NCBI RefSeq assembly: GCF_022201045.2
Contig: NC_068564.1
Location: 25,511,001 to 25,575,000 of the forward strand
Length of the DNA: 64,000 nt
Source of the DNA: Citrus sinensis
Taxonomy: Eukaryota; Streptophyta; Magnoliopsida; Sapindales; Rutaceae
Reading direction: 5' to 3'
Under the pieces are notes generated by a model. It was not told the origin of the DNA. It searched no databases and saw nothing but the letters and a program-made list of their open reading frames with translations. Below are positions 1-10,850 of the stretch, one piece after another. The stretch's first letter is position 1. Every line of letters begins with the position of its first letter. Position numbers and translations under genes: made by a program.

Positions 1-1180
1 TTATATTATTTAAACAATTGTTTAAAAATTTGAGAGTTATCCTAAACCAACAAGGAATCATGAGTCGTGGCACGCACACGTATATCAATAATGTTGTTAT
101 TCATTAGTCTTCTACAAAATTGTAAATTTCTATGGAATTGAAGTGGAAAATAGCTTAATTGGATACTTAATTGCATGGTGATTGGAAAAAAAAAAAAAAG
201 AAGAAGCTCATAATATATCAAGTAAAAAGTAAATCTCCTCTAAATAATAATAATAATTATCCAATAACTTGTCCAACAAGTTATCCAATAACTTGTCCAA
301 TAAATTATCCAATAACGCACGCACATATTGAAATGAAATATTATCAAATAATATTTAAACAAGATTTATAAGAGTTGGTCCTTCGTTATCCAACACTTCG
401 CTCCGAACAACAACTGAGATCTATACAATTGTCATAGTATTTAAAATTTTAACTATTGTCATTAGTAAAAATATTTATCAATGGCAACTACAAAAATATT
501 CATTGATAGATAGTATTGACCTACTACTACAATATTTTGTCACAAGTTAAAATATTTATCTATGGTAATAAAAAAAATTATAAAAATAGTTAAATCTTAA
601 TTATGAATTATCGCTAAAGGATATGTGACACAAGATTTTAAAGTCTTATTTGAGCATTTGATCTGACTTATTCATCCCAATCCAATAGGAGAATTATAGG
701 TTATGGTTTAGTAACTGCAATATCAGACAGAAGAAAAAGGGAGCTTAGTTATGAAATCAAAATTTGTTAATTGTGAATGATGATGTTTACATTAAATTAC
801 AAATTTACACTATAATAATGCGACGCTATGCGATATGATTTACCATGATAAAATGTATTTTTTTTTATCTTAATAATGGCTGACATGTTGTCACAATAAA
901 TCATTTTGCAATATCTTGTATGCAAATAACAGTAGAGGAGGAGTACTAACAAGATTCAGTTTCTTAAATTCAATTAAAGAGGGAATCTTTAGGTTTAGGC
1001 ATTTCAGGAAATTGAAGAAGTATTTCCTCTGGAAATTCACATTAAATTTACCCTTCATGTTAGACATTTAAAAGTAGGATTGAATTCCCAGAAGGATATA
1101 GAGCTTTGAATCCTTAGCCACACAAGCACAGAATTTCTGAAGGAGAAAAATTTTCAATTAATGACATGCATGCAAACGTT
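1..1180. other. AT-rich intergenic DNA
   Basis: No gene could be supported here. Around 250-320 there is a short imperfect repeat of the phrase TTATCCAATAACTTGTCC. Only short shadow reading frames are present. Confidence 0.5.
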
Positions 1181-2525
1181 GACGTATGAAAATGTTGCTG
1201 AAAATATTCAATTTAAGACAACACCAATAACAACGGCGTCGAATGAAAATTTTGTTTAAAATATTCAAATTAAGCCAACACCAACATTAACGGCGTGTCT
1301 GCGAACGTCGTCGAACGAAAATGTGGCTGAAAATATTCAACTTATGAAAACAACAACAATAACAGTGTCAGAGTAAAATGTTATTGAAAATATTCAACTT
1401 ACGGCAACACCAACATTAACGGCGTTCGTGCGAAAGTCATCGAACGAAAATGTGGTTGAAAATATTAAACTTATAAAAACACCAATATTAAAGGCATGCG
1501 TGCAAACATCGTCAGAGAAAAATGTTGAAAATATTCAACCTAAGACAACACCAAAATTATCGGTGTTGAAGGAAAATATTGTTGAAAATATTCAACTTAG
1601 GACAACACTACCAAGAACGGCGTCGAAGAAAAATATTGTTGAAAAAATTTAATTTAAGACAACACCACCAACATGCTTGCCAATCCTTTTATTCTTTTTT
1701 TATTATTATTACATCTCCTCAATTGTACTCCAGTAGTTCTTCTTTATTCCTGCTTTCAATTCCAATTCCATCTTTAATCCTGAAAAAATATTTACAAGAT
1801 AAAAATTAACATTTTCCGAATTAATTTAACATAAAAATATATTTGAGGAGTATAAAGATAATTTAGAAGTGATGAGTGCATTAATGGACACAATAAGTGT
1901 AAAACTAATAATTTTATCCTTATTAAATGTATACTTTTTATTGTCAATCAATATTCAACCTAGGACAACACCAACATTAACGGTGTGCATGCGAACATCG
2001 TCGAAAATTTTTTTTGTTGAAAATATTAAACTTAACACAACACCAATATTAACGGCGTACGTGCGAACGTCGTCAAAAGAAAATATTGTTTAAAATATTC
2101 AACTTAAAACAACACCAACAGTAACGGTGTCGAAGGAAAATGTTGTTCAAAATATTCAACTTAAGACAACTCCAACATTAACGGCGTGCGTGCGTGCGTG
2201 CGTGCATCGTCAAAAGAAAATGTTGTTGAAAATATTCAACGTAAGACAACACCAACATTAACGGCGTGCGTGCGTGCATCGTCAAAAGAAAATGTTGTTG
2301 AAAATATTCAACGTAAGACAACACCAACATTAACGGCATGCGTGCGAACATCGTCGAAAGAAAATGTTGTTGAAAATATTCAACTTAAGACAACACCAAC
2401 AATAACGGAGTCGATGGAAAATGTTGATGAAAATATTCAACTTTAGACAACACCAACATTAACGGCGTGCGTGCGAACGTCGTCGAAGGAAAATGTTGTT
2501 GAAAATATTCAAATTTAGACAACAC
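1180..2525. repeat. Minisatellite of 72-bp and 57-bp units
   Basis: About 17 imperfect units follow each other, interrupted at roughly 1665-1945 by unrelated AT-rich sequence. The full unit is 72 bp. The short form is 57 bp and lacks the GTGCGTGCGAACGTC part. Each unit carries the dyad GTTGAAAATATTCAAC (GTTGAA and TTCAAC arms around a 4-nt spacer). Both unit lengths are multiples of three, so a unit-long reading frame stays open over several units (2186-2446 shows a 24-residue protein repeat). No start context, splice structure or known domain supports a real gene. The array ends about 150 bp before the TATA box of the terpene synthase relic. Confidence 0.85.
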
Positions 2526-2676
2526 TTCCTAACAATAGAGATTGTTATGTTAAGGTGACCTAGCTCTCCAAAACTAACCGTGGTTAATTTGGTAGATTAA
2601 AAAAGCAGACCCCACTAGAGGTCTTTATCAATTTAAAGCAATAAAATGCAACCTGCAAAACCCATACTTCTGCCCA

Positions 2677-2684
2677 TATAAATA
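2677..2684 (+). promoter_or_regulatory. TATA box of terpene synthase relic 1
   Basis: TATAAATA lies 100 bp upstream of the ATG at 2777. The second terpene synthase relic has TATATAAA at almost the same distance (98 bp), which supports both calls. Confidence 0.6.
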
Positions 2685-2967
2685 CTTGAGAGCACATGCA
2701 TACCTTCATCACGCCATTGTTAGCTAGCACTTAAAGAAATCGTTAATTTCAATCTTTGTTGTCCGTCTTCAGAAAGATGTCAACTCAAGAAGTTTCATTA
2801 GAGAAAAATGTTCGTAACGCAGCAGATTTCCATCCTAATATATGGGGAGACCATTTCCTCACATGTCCTTCTGAGGTCATTAAACATCTCATTACCAATT
2901 ATATACATTCATAGAACATGCATGCATGCTCATTAGTGTTTTTTTGCATACAGATGATAGATACTTG

Positions 2968-4463
2968 TGAAATACAAGTATGCAACCCAAGAGGGGGGGT
3001 GAATTGGGATTCTAAAAAATTATTCAATTTATTAAATAAAAACTTAATACAATTATAAATCAGATTCAAAGCAATAACAATTAAGATGATCACAATATAA
3101 AAAGATAAGGGAAGAGGGATTCAAACACCGAGATTTTTACGTGGTTCGGCCAACCTCGCCTACGTCCACGCCTCCAAGCTTTCCGGGCTTGAGGATTCCA
3201 CTAAGCAAGCCTCCAAGGCTTCAAATGCTTACACTTGACTTCCAAGGTGTCAATGGGCCTTTACAACAAGAGATTATCCCCAATCTCTTAACCCAAATGT
3301 ATCCCAACACTTACAATCACTCAAAGTAAAAGATTACAAACTGTTTTGCCTCTCACAATATATAAGATTACACAATGATGCTTAATATGTGAGTAGATGA
3401 AGCAAGAATGTGTTCTAAGCTCTATGAAGATTGTATTCTCAAATATTAGCTCAAAATGGTCGTGTTGTGATGAATCTTCTTTGAATTTGAATGAGCTTAT
3501 TTATACTTGGATTTGAAAATCTAGCCGTTACAAATTGTCGGACAGAAAACGGTTCGCCGTTAACCATTAACGGTTAACCGTTTCGGTTGGTCAAAGTTAC
3601 CGTTGGGCCAGATTTCAAATAAACGGTTTGCCGTTTAGGATTGCCCCTTCGCCGTTAACTTCCAGAGACCTGCAAGAAGAGCATTTGTTATCCATTTACA
3701 CTAAACGGTTAAGGACTTGCATGAAGTAACGTTTCTGGATATTATCGGTTAACCGTTTGAAATAATCGGTTAGCCGTTTGTCTCCAGTAACCTGCAAAAT
3801 GAACATTAGTTAATCCGTTTTCATTTAGCGGTTAAGGGATTGCATAAAGTGGCTTCTCTGGGTATTATCAGTTGACCGTTTAAAATAAACGGTTTGCCGT
3901 TTGGCTCCAGTAACCTGCACAACAATTCAGCCTTATCAGTTTTCGTTAATCAGTGCCAGAGGAGGACAACCATCAATTCTGGACGTTATCGGTTAACCGT
4001 TTAAAATAAACGGTTCACCGTTAGGTTCCAGTAGCCTTCCCATCTTGGGTGATTTCTGTTAAGCATAACCGGTTAGAGCTTAGGTAATATGTTGCTCTCT
4101 GGTGATAATCGGTTAACCGTTTAAAATAAAACGGTTTGCCGTTAATTTCCAGTAGCCTCCCTATCTTTTGTGTTTTCCGTTTTTCATAAACGGTTAGAGG
4201 TTTAGGGAAAATGTTTGCTCTCTGGCTGTTATCGGTTAACCGTTTAAATAAACGGTGAACCGTTTATAACCAGAATTGCATTTTAAACCAGTTTTTGCAG
4301 AGAATCCTTTTTTTTTTAATTTTAAAGTCCATCTTTTATGAAGCATGAATGGAATGATTACTAAGGCTCTCGTTTATTAAGAAATAGCTCCAATACTTTT
4401 ATCAAAAATCATTTAAAATTTGTTATCATCAAAATCAATATTATTAACATATTTATGTTAACA
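2968..4463. mobile_element. Solo-LTR-like element in terpene synthase exon 2
   Basis: The element starts with TG (2968) and ends with CA (4463) and is flanked by the direct repeat ACTTG (2963-2967 and 4464-4468). This is the hallmark of LTR-element integration with a 5-bp target duplication. Removing it and one ACTTG restores an exon 2 of 265 nt in the correct phase. It contains phrases common in plant interspersed repeats (GAGGGGGGGTGAATTGG near 2990, TTTTACGTGGTTCGGC near 3134) and a 120-bp tandem array. No gag-pol frame, primer-binding site or second LTR is seen, so a solo LTR or a non-autonomous element is likely. Superfamily not assigned. Confidence 0.75.
3530..4275. repeat. Array of about 120-bp units with CGGTTAACCG palindromes
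   Basis: Inside the inserted element, the palindrome CGGTTAACCG (or a one-base variant) recurs near 3745, 3866, 3986, 4107 and 4231, with a further copy near 3570. Each is followed after about 10 nt by a second related box such as ACGGTTTGCCGTTT and then CCAGTAACCTGC or a variant. Spacing is 119-124 bp. CGGTTA resembles plant MYB-type recognition sequence; that reading is inference. Confidence 0.8.
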
Positions 4464-7400
4464 ACTTGGACTCAACAACAGCACAAAGAACTGGAAGAAG
4501 AGGTGAGGAGAATGATGGCATCTGATGCCGATAAACCTGCCCAGAAATTGTGCTTGATTGATGTTGTCCAAAGGTTAGGTGTGGCTTACCACTTCATAAA
4601 AGAGATTGATGATGCGTTGGAGAAAATAAGTCATGACCCTTTTGATGATAAAGATGATATCTACATTGTCTCTCTTTGTTTTCGATTGCTCAGGCAGCAT
4701 GGAATTAAGATGTCATGTGGTAGGAAATCTTTCTTAAGCTATGTTAATTGCAAAATCTTTCCAATTAAATATAAGATGCCGAATTGAGTCTCGATTTCCT
4801 GAATTGTTTAATGTGATTAGATGTGTTTGAGAAGTTTAAAGATGATGATGGAAAATTCAAGGCATCATTGACGAATGATGTTGAAGGCATGCTAAGTTTA
4901 TATGAGGTAGCACACCTAGCCATTCCCGGAGAAGATATTTTAGATGAAGCAATTGTTTTCACGACCACTCACCTTAAGTCAATGGTAACTAATTCTCAGG
5001 TAAACTCTACTTTTGCTGAACAAATACGTCATTCTCTCAGAGTTCCTCTCCGTAGAGCCGTATCAAGGTTAGAGTCAAGGTATTTCTTGGATATCTATTC
5101 AAGAGACGATTTGCACGATAAAACTTTGCTCAATTTCGCGAAGTTAGACTTTAATATACTGCAAGCAATGCACCAGAAGGAAGCAAGTGAAATTACCAGG
5201 TAAATTAATATTCTTCTAACGTGGAACGTAAAGCTTATTTGGTGTTGTTTTGTACTTACCTCCGAGTGTATTTGAGGAAAAATATCTTATTACAATTAAT
5301 TTTTTTTTAATAATAACACCCAAACATAAAGTTTTATAGTGTAATGAAATTTCAAATATATATTCTAGAATTCTTAATAGTAGTAGTTGTAGGTATTTGT
5401 GGGTTGTACTTTTTGTGTGTTGTTTGTTTGTTACGAGGTGTGTGACAAATATTAAATCAGTCTATTAGGAAATTAGGGTAATAGTGTAATTTCCAGAATT
5501 TGAGAGCCAATATTTACGAAAAGTTGGTACCAACTTAGAATGGAGGCAAATATCTGAAGTATATAAGGAAGTGAGAATATTCTATCAAAGTTATAACGTT
5601 AGGGAGATAATGGTTTATTAGCGAAAATATTCCGAAGTAAATGGTAAAATACAATTTCTTCAAAACTTAATTTCTTATTTTCCTTTTACAGAACAAATTT
5701 TCCGAATAAAATTTAGAAGATTCTCGTTTTTCACTTTAAAGATTTCGGCTTTTACCACTTACCCCTTATAATTTTCATAATTCTCATATTACCTCTTGAT
5801 ATCCAAATTTCATTGAAAAAAGAAAAAAAGAAAAGTGGTTTGTTTTGTGAATGGGATGGCTTTTCCTATAAAAGGTTTGACGTCAAGGAGATAATGATGT
5901 ATTATATGAAAATTGTAAGAGCGTAAGTGATAAATAGGTAAAACAATTGTAAGAGGTACGTAAATATGCCAACACTTTTATCAAAACTTTCAGATGGCTC
6001 TAAGTCTTTTAGTGTTAATTAATTTATATATGATAATGAAAAATGAAACCTAATTGTTTCCTTCTCTACGTTTCTCTAATATAAAAGTAACAATTGTTAT
6101 CTTAACAAACTTATAATGTAAATAGATCTTCAATTTAGCAAACTAGCTGATTTTGATTTGAAATTGAATTTCAGGTGGTGGAGAGATTTAGACTTCCTTA
6201 AAAAGCTGCCTTATATTAGAGAGAGAGTCGTGGAGCTATATTTTTGGATGCTAGTGGGAGTGTCCTATGAGCCCAATTTCAGCACTGGTAGAATCTTTTT
6301 GTCCAAAATAATATGCCTCGAGACCCTAGTAGATGATACATTTGACGCCTACGGTACCTTTGAAGAGCTCAAAATCTTTACTGAAGCAGTTGCAAGGTTT
6401 AAAACCATGCATATATACATGCTTAGAAAGCATTCCATCGCTTATCTATGTTTCAAAACATGCATATTAATAGAATTAATGGATTTGATTTTCAGATGGG
6501 ACATTGGCCACATAGATGCACTACCAGAATACATGAAATTCATTTTCAAGACACTCATTGATGTCTACAGTGAAGCTGAGGAAGAACTGTCAAAAGAAGG
6601 AAGATAAAACAGCATACAATATGCAATACGATCGATAGGCAATTTCATTTCATTTGATTTTGCATTTTAGTTGTTGGCAATGTGCATTATTGTTGACTTC
6701 GATTATATTTCTCAGTTTCAAGAACTAGTTATGAAGTACTTCTGCGAAGCGAAATGGTTAAATGAAGGTTATGTTCCGAGCATGGACGAGTATAAATCAG
6801 TTTCATTAAGAAGTATCGATTTTTTACCCATAGCGGTAGCTTCCTTCATTTTTATGGGTGATATTGCAAGTAGGGAGATCTTTGAATGGGAAATGAGTAA
6901 CCCTGACATCATAATAGCCGCAGAAACTATTATCAGATTCCTGGATGACATAGCAGGCCATAAGGTACGTGTTGCTACTCCATCTTATATTATAATAATA
7001 ATAATAATATCTAATAGAAATACTTGACCATATTAAAGTCAGAAACAAGGTCAAAAGATCAAAAAAAAAAAAACACAAACTTGATTGTAGTTTATTTTGT
7101 CATGCATTGTTAATGACATCTTTATTTTTCTTTTTTCCCATCTTTTAACTTATCCCCGATTTTAATATGTCACAAACATCTTATTAGAAACTAGAAGAGA
7201 AGAAAAACATGGATTTCAACATATTATTTTTGTCTTTTAGTGTTTTGAAATTCATATTTCTCTGTTTTTTAACGCCCTTTGCATGAACATATATATTTAT
7301 TCTTAGATTTGGAAATCCTGAATTTAAGACCGGAGTAAAAAAATTTCTATATATATATATAAGTCAATCAGTTCTACAGTTCATTATTAATACTCTTCAT

Positions 7401-7819
7401 TAGGCATATAAGACAATATATAACATAACATATATGCCAAAATGAAAAAAATTAAATTAAAAAAAAAGATGATGGGTATATTTTCTTTTTTCGTTAACCA
7501 ATAATTTGCAACTGTGATGTAGTTTGAGCAAAAGAGAGAACATAATCCCTCAGCTGTTGAATGCTACAAGAATCAACATGGTGTGTCCGAGGAAGAGGCA
7601 GTTAAAGCGTTGTCGTTAGCAGTTGCTAACAGTTGGAAAGTTATAAATGAGGAGTTGCTTCTCAACCCAACTGCGATTCCTTTACCTCTGCTTCAGGTGA
7701 TTTTTGATCTCTCATGTTCAGCCGACTTTATGTACGGAGACGCTCAAGATCGCTTAACGCATTCAACGATGATGAAGGACCAAGTTGAACTGGTGCTGAG
7801 GGACCCCATTAAGCTCTGA

Positions 7820-9540
7820 AGATTAAAGTAATGTTGCTGATTTCCTATCGTATATTTGAGAAGTTGGTAATAAATTAAGTTGGTGCTTGCTAGTTATTTA
7901 GCTAGCTAGTCATGCGTAGCTAGGGGATGTTCAATTGATTAGGCCTATATTCTAGTAAAAATAAAAGGTGTAAGAACGAATCTCCCGCACACCAACTTCA
8001 TAATAATGTATTTTTTTTCATCTATGTCTGTTTGCTGGGGTGAAGTGCGTGGTAGCCTAAAAAAAAAAGTCTGAGATTAGAATAAACACCAATTCTACTT
8101 GCTTGGAATAAACGATATTACCAGTTTTACTATACCTTTAATTTCCGTGCATTATTGTTATGGTGATTGCCATTTTCTGCTCTAATTAATGTTCTAAAGT
8201 TTTACTACTTAAATCCCAATAGATTCTGTGTTGGGGTGATGGAGCGAGATACTGGAAGTGAATTGATAGGATAGATAAAATTCAGATATAGTTATAGCGA
8301 TGGATTAAGCCAATACCATTACGTTATATTCTAGTCGAAGCATGATTAAATCAAGTTTTAATCCAAATGACTCAATAGGATTTTTAACAATACTTTAAGA
8401 TTAAATGATGTTCTAATCTAAACTACTCTACAAGAGAGATTTTTGATAGATAATCCCAAAGGAAGTTATAATTTTTTTTTTCATTTTTTTGTTAATCAAA
8501 TTCTATGAAAACAATAACAAGATCTTCCTTACTTCACTAAGTTAACTCACAAAGGGAAACTAAATCGCAATTATAATAGAAATAAAACACTAAGGCACAT
8601 AAAATAATTGACTAATTAAAACAGAAAATATCAAAAAATCTAAAATAATAAAATTCTAAAATAACGTCCTACATCAGTTTCCCCCTCTTAAAAAAACTCA
8701 TCCATGAAACTTGTAGTATAAGAGCAAATTATTTTGTAATTCGAACTTATTGACTTTCTCATCAATCTTTCTTGAAACTTGAAACTTTGAAGAATCCATA
8801 TTTCATCTATTTTCTTCGCTTGCACATTCATTACAAGAATTTATCATTTTAGTAATGAAAATTTTGTTGATGGAACATGATTTCATCAGAAAATGAAGCT
8901 TTTGGGAGAAAAATTAATTTCCGTCACTGTATAATTGAAAACGATTAGCATCCGTCATCAAATCTTTCTTCGTGACTATAATAATAATTTTCCCGTTAGT
9001 TGATCATTTTGATTTCCCACCTCTTTCCTAGTTAGTTTGGGAAATATGAACAATTAGTTATGAGAGTAACTTATTATGACTAATTAACTGCCATGCTTGC
9101 TTACTAAAAATCAATTCTTTTAGTTACCATTTTGTGTTCTTGACTAACCGAAATATTATAATAAAGTGGACGTGCTCACACTATTTTATGCTGCGCTGCA
9201 CCGCATAGCATTCCAATCTCTTAAATCATCCATTTTTAATTTAATTTCGTATTCCAAGGACGATTCTCGAGTACTCTTTTTTGTAGCTGACTTTGATGAT
9301 TCTTAAGGTTTTCGAGTCTTCGAAGTCCAATTATCACTTCAAAGAGTTATCTAAGAATATTATACAAATATCTGCTTAGAAGTATGGATGATATGAACAT
9401 AATGAATCACCAAGAACATTGACAAATTAATATTTTTGGGCATTTTACTCGCTTCTAGCCTGAAATCTTTCAATTTAATGGGACATGCCTTAATGGTATA
9501 AATTAATAACTCACATTAGTCCTTTTCTTCTTTCATTGCG
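7820..9540. other. Intergenic, AT-rich, no gene seen
   Basis: The first 200 bases probably hold the 3' UTR of the terpene synthase relic. The rest contains only short stop-rich frames and homopolymer runs. Confidence 0.5.
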
Positions 9541-10515
9541 ACTAAGGATAGACATAATTCGAGTGATTCTGATGATGCGACCAATGAGCAAAATTCATAT
9601 CATTATGATAATGTTAACAATGATGACAATGGGGAAAATTTAGATGATTCGATTGATGTTAACAATGATGAAGATAAGTTGAGTGTTTCTGATGATGTGG
9701 ACAATGAGCAAAATTCAAATGATTTTGATAATGTCAACAATGTGGACAATGGGGAAAATTCAGACAATTCTGTTGGTGTTAACAATGATGAAGATATGGT
9801 TGTTTCTGAGGCAACTTGGCAACATGATGGCAAGGAATCAAAGTGTCCATTTATCTGTGCTTTGCTAAAGAAGTTGCCCCCAAAGAAGTTCAATATTCCT
9901 CTTGGAAAATATAGGGAATTTGATAAGAGTAATGATACAGCCACAAACTCTTGTACAAACTTATTTTGTACAAACTGACGTGGCATTAATTCATTGGTTG
10001 AATGAAAATATAAAATAATAAAAATAAATCATGTGGGCCAAGTGATATTTAATTCAACCAATCTTATCATGCCACATCAGTTTGTACAAAATAAGTTTGT
10101 ACAAGAGTTTGTGGCTATATCATTACTCATTTGATAATAGATTAGGGGCAGTTGCAGAGATTGTGAAAGAAAGTTAAGAGGGATCTAAGACAATATGCAA
10201 AATCTAAGGGAAGTAGATTTTTGAATGATGATGATGTGGATTCAGCCTGTGTTTTTAATGACAATGACTTTAGTATCTATCATTTGATGAGGAATGAGGA
10301 CTTGGCTATAAAGGATGTTCCTATTGCTAAATTGATAGACATTGAGAATCAATTAAAGGAATCAAAGAATACTGTTGGAGAAATAATGGATGAGATTCGA
10401 GAGTTGTACTATGTGGGAGTGGATTCTGCCCAGGGAAAGGAAAGGGATGAAAATGAAGATTCTGAAGAGAAAATTGAAAACTCTTGAGGATGAATCTGAA
10501 GAAGAGTTGAACAGC
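9541..10515 (+). pseudogene. Acidic Asp/Asn-rich coding remnant, split by a MITE and frameshifted
   Basis: An open stretch from about 9541 encodes a Ser/Asp/Asn-rich segment with two diverged copies of a roughly 43-residue repeat (phrases DNVNNDDNGEN and DNVNNVDNGEN), then KKLPPKKFNIPLGKYREFD. The MITE at 9927-10128 interrupts this. Across the insertion, with one 9-bp duplication removed, the frame continues as DNRLGAVAEIVKES until TAA at 10175-10177. A shift of one base there reopens a frame (KRDLRQYAKSKGSRFL...) to about 10487, and a further shift continues it to about 10515. No family was recognised. A decayed gene or retrocopy is likelier than a functional gene. Confidence 0.5.
9927..10128. 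mobile_element. Mutator-type MITE with 60-bp terminal inverted repeats
   Basis: The two ends are near-perfect inverted repeats of about 60 bp beginning GAGTAATGATA and running through AGCCACAAACTCTTGTACAA to a GTGGCAT phrase. The flanks carry the 9-bp direct repeat ATTTGATAA (9918-9926 and 10129-10137). Long inverted ends plus a 9-bp duplication are typical of Mutator-like non-autonomous elements. The 202-bp length leaves no coding capacity. Confidence 0.9.
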
Positions 10516-10655
10516 AAGACATTGGACGGTACCCGTAGCAAATCGGCTGTTTACTGACAAACTATCGGACTGCTGAGCAGCTGCTGCCATTGTTTTAACT
10601 TGATGAAGAACAGGCCTTGATGTACGTCTCAGAGAGTCTTGGAGAAAAACAAGCA
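10516..10655 (-). repeat. Fragment inverted relative to 12817-12935
   Basis: Read on the minus strand it encodes MAAAAQQSDSLSVNSRFATG, almost identical to MAASAQQSHSLSVKSRFATG on the plus strand at 12817-12935. The shared stretch is about 120-140 bp and the copies are 2.2 kb apart in opposite orientation. Confidence 0.75.
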
Positions 10656-10664
10656 ACAAGGCTA

Positions 10665-10850
10665 TCGGGTTCTTGAAAAATAAGCAAATCCCTAGTGTTA
10701 AACTCTAGCCCTTATTTATAGACTCATCATCCGTTTCCTTATTCCTTCAGGATTCCTTCTTAATTTAGGAGTCCTCTCAACTTTAAATAATTAATTAAAA
10801 TAATGTAATCAAATTATTTTCGTAAATATAAGAAAAGGGGAAAAAACATT
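10665..10850 (+). repeat. Dispersed repeat, copy 1
   Basis: Matches 12510-12670 in the same orientation. Shared phrases include TAGCCCTTATTTATAG, TTATTCCTTCAGGATTCC and GTAATCAAATTATTT. Confidence 0.65.

Larger units (their letters stand above)
2777..7819 (+). pseudogene. Sesquiterpene synthase (TPS-a) pseudogene, seven exons, LTR-like insertion in exon 2
   Basis: The family ionises farnesyl diphosphate with Mg2+ in the cytosol and releases cyclic or linear C15 terpenes. Exons by translation and splice sites: 2777-2875, 2954-2967 joined to 4469-4719, 4821-5199, 6175-6396, 6496-6634, 6716-6964, 7523-7819. Sizes of 379, 139 and 249 nt for exons 3, 5 and 6 are those usual in TPS-a genes. Visible motifs: RER before ELYFW, DDTFD in exon 4, and the second metal site LDDIAGHKFE across exons 6/7 (G in place of the usual S/T). 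The plastid RRx8W motif is absent. Lesions: a 1496-bp element in exon 2, TAA at 6605-6607 in place of a Ser codon, and AT instead of GT at the exon 5 donor (6635-6636). Other splice sites and the reading frame are intact, so loss looks fairly recent. From memory it reads closest to Citrus beta-farnesene-type synthases; the product is not certain. Confidence 0.88.

Noticed and set aside
2186-2446. 86-codon repeat protein in the minisatellite
   Set aside because: No start context, promoter, splice structure or homologue. The frame is open because the units are divisible by three.
4441-4482. Loss of the exon 2 splice acceptor in terpene synthase relic 1, with a cryptic acceptor at 4481
   Set aside because: The true acceptor and first 14 nt of exon 2 are at 2951-2967. 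The apparent loss is caused by the inserted element, as the ACTTG duplication shows.
4455-4787. Open frame starting at ATG 4455 as a separate small gene
   Set aside because: Its first codons come from the end of the inserted element; the rest is terpene synthase exon 2 followed by intron sequence.
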